From positions 1 to 8,860 of the forward strand of contig JAHHTM010000038.1 of assembly GCA_020024675.1 (NCBI GenBank): a stretch of 8,860 bases of DNA, given 5' to 3'. The DNA comes from Muricomes sp. (GTDB taxonomy: Bacteria; Bacillota; Clostridia; Lachnospirales; Lachnospiraceae). Positions 1 to 6,082 of the stretch are shown here, piece after piece (positions within the stretch are counted from its first letter, which is position 1; every line of letters starts with the position of its first letter). Both the position numbers and the translations under genes were made by a program. The notes below the pieces were generated by a model, which was not told the DNA's origin, ran no database searches, and was given only the letters and a program-made list of their open reading frames with translations.

Positions 1-576
1 GAGTAAAAGATGTTTATAGTTGTGACAGCCATGCATAAGAAAACTGTTGTTGGCAAGACACCAATATTGTCTGGGAAGAGTAGATAAGTCTTTTCTTTGT
101 ATTTTTTGTATTTTACGTTTGGGAAGAGATTCCTTATGAGAGCAAACAGAAGAAGGTTGTTCTAAAACAGGATTTGGAACAGAAGGTGGAGTAGAGTCTT
201 CCCACGGTTTTAAAGCTTCTGTATCAAAAGAACAGTTTTCGTCGAGGATGGCATAGTAGTTCTGTCCATCAAATAAAAAGAAACCTGAAAGATCAAAGAG
301 ACGTTTGCCCTTTGGAAAATTGGAATCATCGATGTTTAAGGTGGTGCAGATGGATGATCCGATGACAGGAAGATCAGATAGATGTTTTGTATATAAAAAC
401 GCATCTTTTTGGAAGAATGTATATAGCTGTACTGAATTGTCAGATGCTGGATTTAGATTTTGTGCATGGATCTGCAGACAGCATGTGTTAAAACAGGTTG
501 TAATTTTAATAAATCCTGTGTTTCTCATCTGTTTATCTTTTTCATATTCATATAAATAAAAAATACCGGAATTCAT
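1..576 (-). CDS. DUF6128-like conserved hypothetical protein, C-terminus cut by window edge
   Basis: An open frame of 192 codons starts at the ATG at 576-574 and reads leftward without a stop to base 1, so the C-terminus lies outside the window. The start follows AGAGG with about 6 bases of spacing. The protein begins MNSGIFYLYEYEKDKQ and continues with RNTGFIKI; a middle part reads GSSICTTLNI, then LFDLSGFFLFDG and YYAILD. A Pro/Ser-rich linker covers about residues 118-150, a basic stretch 153-162, and the visible end contains ANNSFLMHG and NYKHLLL. From memory, this N-terminal pattern plus a late 'NNSFLLHG-YNYRHL' segment is typical of the Lachnospiraceae DUF6128 family, whose function is unknown. 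There is no signal peptide or membrane segment, so it is probably cytoplasmic. It is divergent from tadA across about 106 bases. The reading frame is secure; the family name is recollection, not a search result. Confidence 0.75.
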   Translation of the reverse strand, partial: MNSGIFYLYEYEKDKQMRNTGFIKITTCFNTCCLQIHAQNLNPASDNSVQLYTFFQKDAFLYTKHLSDLPVIGSSICTTLNIDDSNFPKGKRLFDLSGFFLFDGQNYYAILDENCSFDTEALKPWEDSTPPSVPNPVLEQPSSVCSHKESLPKRKIQKIQRKDLSTLPRQYWCLANNSFLMHGCHNYKHLLL

Positions 577-615
577 TTTATACCTCTGGTCTTGTCTTTA
601 TTTTAATTTAATTTA

Positions 616-646
616 TTCACAAGATAAAAAAATTAGAACTTAAAAT
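616..646 (+). promoter_or_regulatory. weak candidate sigma-A promoter for tadA
   Basis: TTCACA at 616-621 and TAAAAT at 641-646 could serve as -35 and -10 boxes, but the 19-base spacer is longer than the usual 16-18. The site lies in the AT-rich divergent gap between the DUF6128-like gene and tadA. In sequence this AT-rich, such matches arise easily by chance. I found no convincing promoter for the leftward gene in the same gap. Confidence 0.25.
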
Positions 647-682
647 ATGCGGCACAAAAATCTGTAAGAAAGTAGGAATAAT

Positions 683-1174
683 ATGACACAAGATGAAAAA
701 TATATGAAAGAAGCCATAAAGCAGGCAAAGAAAGCATATGCACTTGAAGAAGTTCCAATAGGTTGTGTAATTGTATATCAAGATAGAATCATAGGCAGAG
801 GTTACAATCGACGTACCACGGATAAAAATACACTGGCACATGCCGAGCTTCAGGCCATTCGAAAAGCAAGTAAAAAAATGGATGACTGGAGATTAGAAGA
901 TTGTACATTGTATGTTACGCTAGAGCCTTGTCAGATGTGTTCCGGGGCAATTGTTCAGGCAAGAATCAAAAGAGTTGTGGTAGGGTGTATGAATCCAAAA
1001 GCAGGATGTGCAGGATCTATACTAAACCTTTTGAATATGAAAGAATTTAACCATCAGGTAGAGCTTACTATCGGAGTCCTGGAAGAAGAATGTAGTGGTA
1101 TGATGAAGCAGTTTTTTAAGGAACTGCGTGCAAAACAGAAAAAAAAGAAAAAAGAAAACTCTGTCGGCTGTTAA
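683..1174 (+). CDS. tadA: tRNA-specific adenosine deaminase TadA
   Basis: The predicted product is a 163-residue cytoplasmic zinc enzyme that converts adenosine 34 of tRNA-Arg(ACG) to inosine, so that one tRNA can read three Arg codons. The cytidine/deoxycytidylate deaminase signature is complete: HAE at residues 53-55 (His53 zinc ligand, Glu55 proton shuttle) and PCQMC at 82-86 (Cys83 and Cys86 zinc ligands). Also present are the N-terminal YMKEAIKQAKKA helix, the VPIG segment, and the GxxYN motif around residues 38-42. The length is typical of bacterial TadA. The ATG follows AGGA with about 6 bases of spacing. The last 15 residues are an unusual Lys run followed by ENSVGC, encoded by DNA that also forms the transcription terminator at 1157-1186. 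The gene converges on ffs. Neighbourhood of tadA and the SRP RNA gene is known from other Firmicutes, which supports the call. Confidence 0.97.
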   Translation: MTQDEKYMKEAIKQAKKAYALEEVPIGCVIVYQDRIIGRGYNRRTTDKNTLAHAELQAIRKASKKMDDWRLEDCTLYVTLEPCQMCSGAIVQARIKRVVVGCMNPKAGCAGSILNLLNMKEFNHQVELTIGVLEEECSGMMKQFFKELRAKQKKKKKENSVGC

Positions 1175-1203
1175 GCTGACAGAGTTATTTATTCTCATTT
1201 TTT
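1157..1203. terminator. bidirectional intrinsic terminator shared by tadA and ffs
   Basis: AACTCTGTCGGCT (1157-1169) pairs with AGCTGACAGAGTT (1174-1186) as a 13-bp stem with one G-U pair and a GTTA loop. On the minus strand the stem is followed by a long T-rich run (complement of the A-tract at about 1139-1158), making a strong terminator for ffs. On the plus strand the tail at 1187-1203 is AT-rich and ends in T6, so it is a weaker terminator for tadA. The tadA stop codon (1172-1174) spans the loop and the first base of the right arm. Confidence 0.85.
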
Positions 1204-1468
1204 ACGTGCATTACGCGTCGAATGCTTCTCAACAAACGTTACCTTAGTAGTTAACTGGCCGCAGGCACCCTTACGGCACCCGGAAGGTTCTGCTTAGTGC
1301 TGCTCCGTTCCCGACCTGACACGATTCACAGATTCCCGTCGCGTAAGACCCACGACTTTAACGCCACTTACTAAGGGCAGCTTTGCCAATAGGCACCCTC
1401 AGCGTAATATCACCCCTGCTATAGCGGATTGCAGGTACAAGGTACCGCTAACACCCCGGCTGCACGGA
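1204..1468 (-). ncRNA. ffs: signal recognition particle RNA, large Gram-positive type
   Basis: The leftward transcript carries the highly conserved SRP S-domain tip: GTCAGGTCGGGAACGGAGCA at about 1301-1320, with a GGAA tetraloop at 1308-1311 (bottom-strand sense) closed by G-C. This is the Ffh-binding site. Upstream in the RNA, at about 1415-1435, GCAATCCGCTATAGCAGGG matches the Alu-domain segment I know from clostridial SRP RNAs. The ends pair: CGUGCA near 1466-1461 is complementary to UGCACG near 1210-1205. That sets the length at about 265 nt, as expected for the Bacillus/Clostridium large form with an Alu domain. The RNA forms the SRP with Ffh and targets nascent membrane and secreted proteins. 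A consensus promoter lies upstream and a terminator follows, so it is its own transcription unit. Exact ends are inferred and may be off by several bases. No other gene lies between tadA and the radical SAM gene. Confidence 0.95.
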
Positions 1469-1473
1469 TACTC

Positions 1474-1502
1474 ATTGTACATTGTTTTTGACGAAATGTC
1501 AA
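1474..1502 (-). promoter_or_regulatory. sigma-A promoter of ffs
   Basis: On the minus strand, TTGACA (1502-1497) and TACAAT (1479-1474) are separated by exactly 17 bases. This is a near-perfect housekeeping promoter, fitting an abundant stable RNA. The predicted transcript start is around 1466-1469, directly at the paired 5' end of the SRP RNA. Confidence 0.88.
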
Positions 1503-1517
1503 TGAATATGGTAAAAT
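1488..1517 (+). promoter_or_regulatory. probable promoter of the radical SAM gene, overlapping the ffs promoter
   Basis: TTGACG (1488-1493) and TAAAAT (1512-1517) have an 18-base spacer and point rightward, with a predicted start near 1524 and a leader of about 28 bases. The -35 box lies inside the spacer of the ffs promoter. TTGAC-GAAAT-GTCAA (1488-1502) is a perfect dyad whose halves are the two -35 boxes. Confidence 0.6.
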
Positions 1518-1551
1518 TCATGATAGCAATAACATAAATGGAGAGAAAAAT

Positions 1552-3258
1552 ATGAAATTTTTACTGGCGGCAATTAACGCAAAATATATTCATTCTAATC
1601 TGGCAGTTTACAGCTTAAAAAATTATGTGGAAGGTTTTGGAGAGAAAGTAGACATTGCAGAATATACGATCAATCAGAATCTGGATGAACTTTTGGCAGA
1701 TATTTTTATAAAACATCCGGATGTATTGTGCTTTTCATGCTATCTTTGGAACATCAGCTATGTGAAACAGCTTCTTGTAGAAGTAAAAAAAGTTCTTCCG
1801 AATGTTGTGATATGGCTTGGAGGACCGGAAGTTTCCTACAGTGCGCTGAAATTTATGGAAGCATATCCACAGGTAGATGGAATTATATGTGGAGAAGGAG
1901 AACAGTCTTTTTTGGAAATTGTAGAGTATTACAGAGGAAAGAGAAATTCTCTTAAAGATATCAACGGGATTGTATATCGAATGAGGAAAACTTCTGAAAA
2001 TGAAGAACAAATTGTGGAAAATCCATTCCGACAGGTTATGGATCTAAGTGAGGTTCCATTTGTATACGATAATATGGATCGATTTGAGCATAAGATCATA
2101 TACTATGAGTCAAGCAGAGGTTGCCCGTTTTCATGCAGCTATTGTTTGTCTTCTGTAGATAAACGTTTGCGTTTTAGAAATTTGGAACTTGTAAAAGAAG
2201 AACTGCAGAAATTAATCGATGCGGAAGTTCCTCAGGTGAAATTTGTAGATCGTACGTTTAACTGTAAACATGAACATGCGTTGGAAATCTGGAAATATAT
2301 TTCAGAACATGACAAAGGAAAAACAAATTTCCATTTTGAAGTGGCAGCAGATCTTTTAAATGAGGAAGAACTTTCTTTGATAGAAACTATGCGTCCTGGC
2401 CTTATTCAACTTGAGATTGGGGTACAGTCTACAAATCCAAAAACCATAAAGGAAATCCATAGATCAATGAAATTTGATGTTGTAAAACACAATGTGGACA
2501 GAATACATAAAAAAGGAAATATTCATCAGCATCTAGACTTGATTGCCGGCTTACCATATGAAAACTATGAAAGTTTTAAAAAGTCTTTTAATGATGTATA
2601 TGCACTTAAACCAGAACAACTACAGCTTGGATTTTTAAAAGTATTGAAAGGATCTTTCATGTATGAAAACGCCGAAAGGTATAAGCTTGTATATCAGGCA
2701 CGCCCGCCTTTTGAAGTGTTGTCGACAAAATGGCTCCCTTATGAAAATATTATCCGATTAAAAGGAATAGAAGAGATGGTAGAGGTATATTACAACAGTC
2801 GTCAATTTGAAAATACGCTGGAGGAACTGGAGAATATATTTGAAGATTCCTTTACAATGTTTGAAAAATTAAGCAATTATTACAATGAGCATGGTTTGTT
2901 TTTACTGAATCATTCAAGAATTGCAAGATATGAGATTTTGCTCGATTTTATCAAGGAACAGGATAGAGGGCATATTGAAAAATATAGAAATCTTCTGACA
3001 CTTGATCTATATCTTAGAGATAATGTGAAAAATAGACCTCAATTTTCGGGTGATGATACAGTGTCAAAAGAAGAAGCTGTTCAATTTTATGATCGAGAAG
3101 CACAGGAACATACATATTTACAAGGATACGAAGATTATGATAAACGTCAGATTAGAAAAATGACACATCTTGAAAAGATAAATGGGAAATTGTACCTTTT
3201 TGACTATAAAAATAGAAATATGCTGACAAATCAGGCGAAGCTTATTACAGTTTCCTGA
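1552..3258 (+). CDS. B12-binding domain radical SAM protein with DUF4080-type C-terminus
   Basis: The 568-residue protein has a Rossmann-like B12-binding fold at about residues 1-135 (LAAINAKYIHSNLAVYSLK near the start, LGGPEVSY near 88-96, CGEGE near 113-117). The radical SAM core spans about 180-370, with the CxxxCxxC motif at Cys191, Cys195 and Cys198 (CPFSCSYC). These bind the 4Fe-4S cluster that cleaves S-adenosylmethionine. The remainder, about 370-560, fits the DUF4080 region that usually follows in this family. I do not see the DxHxxG motif that binds cobalamin base-off through His, so any cobalamin would be bound differently. Such proteins include methyltransferases and ring-forming enzymes; the substrate here is unknown. 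The ATG follows GGAGAG with about 6 bases of spacing. The gene appears monocistronic or loosely linked to the next gene, 94 bases downstream. It is soluble, with no signal or membrane segment. Confidence 0.92.
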   Translation: MKFLLAAINAKYIHSNLAVYSLKNYVEGFGEKVDIAEYTINQNLDELLADIFIKHPDVLCFSCYLWNISYVKQLLVEVKKVLPNVVIWLGGPEVSYSALKFMEAYPQVDGIICGEGEQSFLEIVEYYRGKRNSLKDINGIVYRMRKTSENEEQIVENPFRQVMDLSEVPFVYDNMDRFEHKIIYYESSRGCPFSCSYCLSSVDKRLRFRNLELVKEELQKLIDAEVPQVKFVDRTFNCKHEHALEIWKYISEHDKGKTNFHFEVAADLLNEEELSLIETMRPGLIQLEIGVQSTNPKTIKEIHRSMKFDVVKHNVDRIHKKGNIHQHLDLIAGLPYENYESFKKSFNDVYALKPEQLQLGFLKVLKGSFMYENAERYKLVYQARPPFEVLSTKWLPYENIIRLKGIEEMVEVYYNSRQFENTLEELENIFEDSFTMFEKLSNYYNEHGLFLLNHSRIARYEILLDFIKEQDRGHIEKYRNLLTLDLYLRDNVKNRPQFSGDDTVSKEEAVQFYDREAQEHTYLQGYEDYDKRQIRKMTHLEKINGKLYLFDYKNRNMLTNQAKLITVS

Positions 3259-3268
3259 AATTATTTCA

Positions 3269-3319
3269 AGGTAACAAAGATTCTTGCAAAAATAAAGTAA
3301 ACAGTATAAAATGTTACCT
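3269..3319. repeat. 8-bp inverted repeat bracketing a promoter-like site
   Basis: AGGTAACA (3269-3276) and TGTTACCT (3312-3319) are perfect inverted copies 35 bases apart. The pair encloses the candidate -35 and spacer, and its right arm begins at the last base of the -10 box. It could be a divided operator or form a stem in read-through transcripts from the radical SAM gene. No T-run follows, so it is not a terminator. Function is not shown. Confidence 0.4.
3284..3312 (+). promoter_or_regulatory. candidate promoter for the microprotein-vanW operon
   Basis: TTGCAA (3284-3289) and TAAAAT (3307-3312) have a 17-base spacer and lie in the only sizeable gap (3259-3352) between the radical SAM gene and the following gene run. 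The predicted start is near 3319, about 34 bases before the first start codon. Confidence 0.5.
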
Positions 3320-3352
3320 AACTATAAGGCATAAGATTAAGAGGAGAATGTT

Positions 3353-3454
3353 ATGAATTTTTATGATAAGAAATTTAAAAAAACAGTTTCAATTGTAATT
3401 ATAGCTATTATCATTGCAATGATTGCTACATCGATCATACCGTATTTAGTATAA
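3353..3454 (+). CDS. unannotated 33-residue single-pass membrane microprotein
   Basis: The short frame encodes 33 residues beginning MNFYDKKFKKTVS, then one hydrophobic helix at about residues 12-33 (rich in Ile, Val, Ala, with IPYLV at the C-terminus). GAGGAG with 6 bases of spacing precedes the ATG, one of the best ribosome sites in the window, and this is the main support for translation. The charge pattern (five Lys before the helix) predicts a cytoplasmic N-terminus and a helix in the membrane with almost no outside tail. It starts after a candidate promoter and ends 32 bases before the VanW gene, so the two are probably cotranscribed. Function is unknown; small single-helix proteins often modulate a membrane partner, and the adjacent VanW protein is an obvious candidate. 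I faintly recall similar short proteins in Lachnospiraceae but cannot assign a family. Confidence 0.7.
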   Translation: MNFYDKKFKKTVSIVIIAIIIAMIATSIIPYLV

Positions 3455-3486
3455 AATTAAAATTAGGATCAGGAATGAGGTAAACT

Positions 3487-5031
3487 ATGGGAAGGACAAA
3501 GACAAAGCATCATAAGAAAATAACGAAAAGAAAAATGAAACGGTTAAGAAAAATTGTGTTTGCAGGGATAGTATTGCTTGTTTTCTGGCTGGGATTTTAT
3601 GTTTATATGCGCTCCTATATCCATAGATTTGATGAAAAACTGATCCTTCAAGGTGTTTTAGTAGACAAGACAGACCTTTCTGGTCTGGATATAAAACAAG
3701 CCAAAGATAAATTAGACAAAGCTGTTGTAAAATTATCAAAGCTAGAGATGACATTTACGTTGGAAGATGAAAGAAAGAAAAGTGTTCCACTATCAGAACT
3801 TGGATTTCATATAGACAAGATGGATGAGGCTTTAAAACAGGCAGTAAATTTTGGAAAAGAAGGTTCTACTTTAAAACGATTTAAAGTCTGTAAAGCAGCA
3901 GAAAAGAAACAATTGAAAAAAGAAATTTCTGTAGTGTATAAAGTTACACCAGAGATGGTAGAAAAAAATCTAAAACAGACATTTCAAGACATTCTTCATG
4001 AGCCGAAAGATGCAAAATTAGTTGGTGGAGGAAATTCTCCGGCAATTGTAGAAGAAGTTTATGGAGAAGGAATCGATGTAAAAAAGACTACAGATTCGAT
4101 CAATAAATTTCTTAATAAAAACTGGGACCGCAAAGTAGGAAATATTAAACTCACAGTAAAAAAAGAAGCACCAAAGATATGTTCAAAGGATTTGAAAGGA
4201 ATTACAGACCTTTTAGGAACATTTACAACATATTATGGTGAAGCTGATTACGGAAGAGTGGAAAATTTAAAAAATGGTGTAAAAAAAATAACAGATATTG
4301 TATTAATGCCAGGGGAAGAATTGTCAGTGGATCAAAGACTGGAGCCATTTACAGCCGAAAATGGTTATTATGAGTCAATAGGTTTTGAAGGTAACGAGGT
4401 AGTTAAATCTATGGGTGGTGGTATTTGCCAGATTGCGACTACATTGTACAATGCAGTACTTCTTTCTGAGCTTGAAGTTACGTCCAGATATGCACATTCT
4501 TTGATGGTACATTATGTAGAACCATCTTTTGATGCTACGGTTGCAAATGATACAGTTGACTTTAAGTTCCGAAATAATCTGGATGATCCAGTTTATATCG
4601 AAAGTATAGCAACAGATGGATATATTATCTGTAATATATATGGGAAGGAAACCAGGGATCCTAATCGAACAATTCAATTTGTAAATGAAATTGTTGGGAC
4701 AACACCACGAAAAAAGGAATATAAGGCATCTGATTCTGCCATTGGAACAATTTTAACGGAAAAGAGTGGGGAAGATGGGATTTCTGCAAATCTTTATAAG
4801 GTTATATATGAAAACGGGCAAGAAGTAGGTCGTGAGCAGGTAAATCACAGTGAATATCATTTCTTGCCACAGGTTATATTGGTTGGCACAGCATCGGATG
4901 ACCCTAACAATACACAAAAAATGAATGAAGCAATAGCATCTCAAAAAGAAGAGGTTATCAATAATGCTATTAATGAAATTACGGCACCAAAACCAGAATC
5001 AGAGAAAAAACCATCAGAATCTTCGGAATAG
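3487..5031 (+). CDS. membrane-anchored VanW-domain protein with PG-binding-4-like and G5-like regions
   Basis: The 514-residue protein starts with a strongly basic cytoplasmic tail (residues 1-22), then a single membrane helix (about 23-42), so the bulk lies outside the membrane facing the wall. About residues 50-235 fit one or two putative peptidoglycan-binding type 4 (YoaR-like) units, for example SVPLSELGFHIDKMDEAL. The VanW domain covers about 240-375: TFTTYYG near 246, GEELSVDQRL, MGGGICQIATTLYNA with GGGICQ at 310-315, HYVEPSFDATV, and DFKFRNN. A segment at about 400-470 ending YENGQEVGRE and QVILVGT resembles a G5 domain. The tail is low complexity (Pro, Glu, Ser, Lys). The biochemical role of VanW is unknown; the family occurs widely in Gram-positives without van clusters, so this is not evidence of glycopeptide resistance. 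The ATG follows GAGG with about 7 bases of spacing. Confidence 0.92.
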   Translation: MGRTKTKHHKKITKRKMKRLRKIVFAGIVLLVFWLGFYVYMRSYIHRFDEKLILQGVLVDKTDLSGLDIKQAKDKLDKAVVKLSKLEMTFTLEDERKKSVPLSELGFHIDKMDEALKQAVNFGKEGSTLKRFKVCKAAEKKQLKKEISVVYKVTPEMVEKNLKQTFQDILHEPKDAKLVGGGNSPAIVEEVYGEGIDVKKTTDSINKFLNKNWDRKVGNIKLTVKKEAPKICSKDLKGITDLLGTFTTYYGEADYGRVENLKNGVKKITDIVLMPGEELSVDQRLEPFTAENGYYESIGFEGNEVVKSMGGGICQIATTLYNAVLLSELEVTSRYAHSLMVHYVEPSFDATVANDTVDFKFRNNLDDPVYIESIATDGYIICNIYGKETRDPNRTIQFVNEIVGTTPRKKEYKASDSAIGTILTEKSGEDGISANLYKVIYENGQEVGREQVNHSEYHFLPQVILVGTASDDPNNTQKMNEAIASQKEEVINNAINEITAPKPESEKKPSESSE

Positions 5032-5056
5032 TAAATAGGAGAGAATAAAATCAAAC

Positions 5057-6055
5057 ATGAAAGTGGGAAACATTTCACAGACAGCCTACAAGCGTTCTGT
5101 GCAAAAACAATTAAATAATGTAAGACAAGAAGTTCTGTATCAACCATCAAAAGAAGAGAACTGTATGGCAGTTAAGATAAAGGACGACTGCCATATGGTT
5201 TCAGCAGAAGCTACTACATTTGGAACGACAAAAGAGACAGGAACTTATGCACTTATACATGCTTTAAATGATCTTATGGCATGGAGAGCAGAACCGCTTG
5301 CGATTTCTTTATCTATCATGCTTCCAGTAAAGACATCCGAAACATTTATGAGAGGTATAATAGAAAAAGTAAGAATACTATGTCTGGATTATGGCATATC
5401 AATTGCAGAAGTGAAAGTGGAAGTGAATCCTATGATTTTACAGACGTTTGTTTCTGTACGCGCATATGGACAGGCAAGAAAAGAAAATATAATCAGCACA
5501 AAAAACGTGACAAGTGGTCAGGATATTGTCCTTTGTGGATATGTGGGGCTTGAAGGCACATTAAGAATATTGGATGAACAGGAAAAAGTTCTGAAAGAGC
5601 GTTTTGTACCTTCATTTATTCGAAAGACAAAAGAATTAAAAACACAGCTTTTGAACAGTAAGGCTATGAAAGCAGCAGCAGATACAGAAGTTACGGCAAT
5701 CCATCAGATTGGAAGTGGTGGAATATTTGCAGCATTATGGGATCTTGCAGAAGCATCAGGAATTGGACTTGAAGTTGAGCTTTCCAAAATGACCATACGT
5801 CAAGAGACGGTTGAAATCTGCGAGTATAATAATTTAAATCCTTATCATATGACTTCAGTTGGAAGTTTTCTTATGGTAACCCCAAATGGAGATGCCCTTG
5901 TAAAATTGTTAGAACAAGAGGGGGCCCGAGCCAGCAGGCTTGGGGTCACAACGGATGAAAATGCCCGTGTGATCACAAGCGGTGATGAAAAGAGGTATCT
6001 TGACAGACCAGCACCAGATGAACTTATGCTCTGGTGGCAGAGCACATTGTCTTAA
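5057..6055 (+). CDS. AIR synthase-related (PurM/HypE/ThiL fold) protein with degraded active-site motifs
   Basis: The 332-residue protein has the AIR-synthase superfamily layout. The N-terminus MKVGNISQTAYKRSVQKQL matches what I recall of clostridial AIR-synthase-related proteins. HALNDLMAWRAEP (68-80) corresponds to the conserved NDxxxxGAxP region, VSVRAYGQA (132-140) to the strand that closes the first domain, and GLEGTLRIL (164-172), GGIFAALWDLA (221-231), RQETVEICE (248-256) and NPYHMTSVGS (261-270) to the C-terminal domain. Superfamily members normally bind ATP at the dimer interface through Gly/Asp-rich motifs. Here several of these differ: ENCMAV (34-39) for G-D/E-D-C-A-x-V, EVKVE (118-122) for GG[HQ]T[EK], and HQIGSGG (216-222) for HDxxEGG. 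Catalysis is therefore doubtful. The frame is intact. The ATG has an oddly placed Shine-Dalgarno (AGGAGAG ending 13 bases upstream). It lies 25 bases after the VanW gene and is probably cotranscribed with it. The substrate is unknown. Confidence 0.85.
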   Translation: MKVGNISQTAYKRSVQKQLNNVRQEVLYQPSKEENCMAVKIKDDCHMVSAEATTFGTTKETGTYALIHALNDLMAWRAEPLAISLSIMLPVKTSETFMRGIIEKVRILCLDYGISIAEVKVEVNPMILQTFVSVRAYGQARKENIISTKNVTSGQDIVLCGYVGLEGTLRILDEQEKVLKERFVPSFIRKTKELKTQLLNSKAMKAAADTEVTAIHQIGSGGIFAALWDLAEASGIGLEVELSKMTIRQETVEICEYNNLNPYHMTSVGSFLMVTPNGDALVKLLEQEGARASRLGVTTDENARVITSGDEKRYLDRPAPDELMLWWQSTLS

Positions 6056-6082
6056 AAAGGCAGATATGGAAAGGTGGAAAAT

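Noticed and set aside
305..559. Rightward open frame of 84 codons
   Set aside because: It lies entirely opposite the long leftward DUF6128-like frame, which has a ribosome site and family-like blocks; this one has neither.
577..682. Promoter for the leftward DUF6128-like gene
   Set aside because: Only weak boxes such as TTCTAA-17-TAAATT were found; they are not better than chance in such AT-rich sequence.
1204..1468. Protein-coding or riboswitch interpretation of the structured 1204-1468 region
   Set aside because: The Ffh-binding tip, the Alu-domain segment, the pairing ends, the promoter and the terminator all fit SRP RNA on the minus strand.
3252..3271. Possible terminator at the end of the radical SAM gene (TGAAA-TTA-TTTCA)
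   Set aside because: The stem is only 5 bp, is all weak pairs but two, and has no T-run after it.
3487..5031. VanW as a sign of vancomycin resistance
   Set aside because: No vanA/B/H/X/Y or VanRS genes are present, and VanW-domain proteins with PG-binding and G5-like parts are common in Gram-positives without resistance.
6074..6082. GTG start for the Lrp-family gene
   Set aside because: The GTG is inside the AAAGGTGG ribosome site that serves the ATG at 6083 with good spacing, so the later start is preferred.
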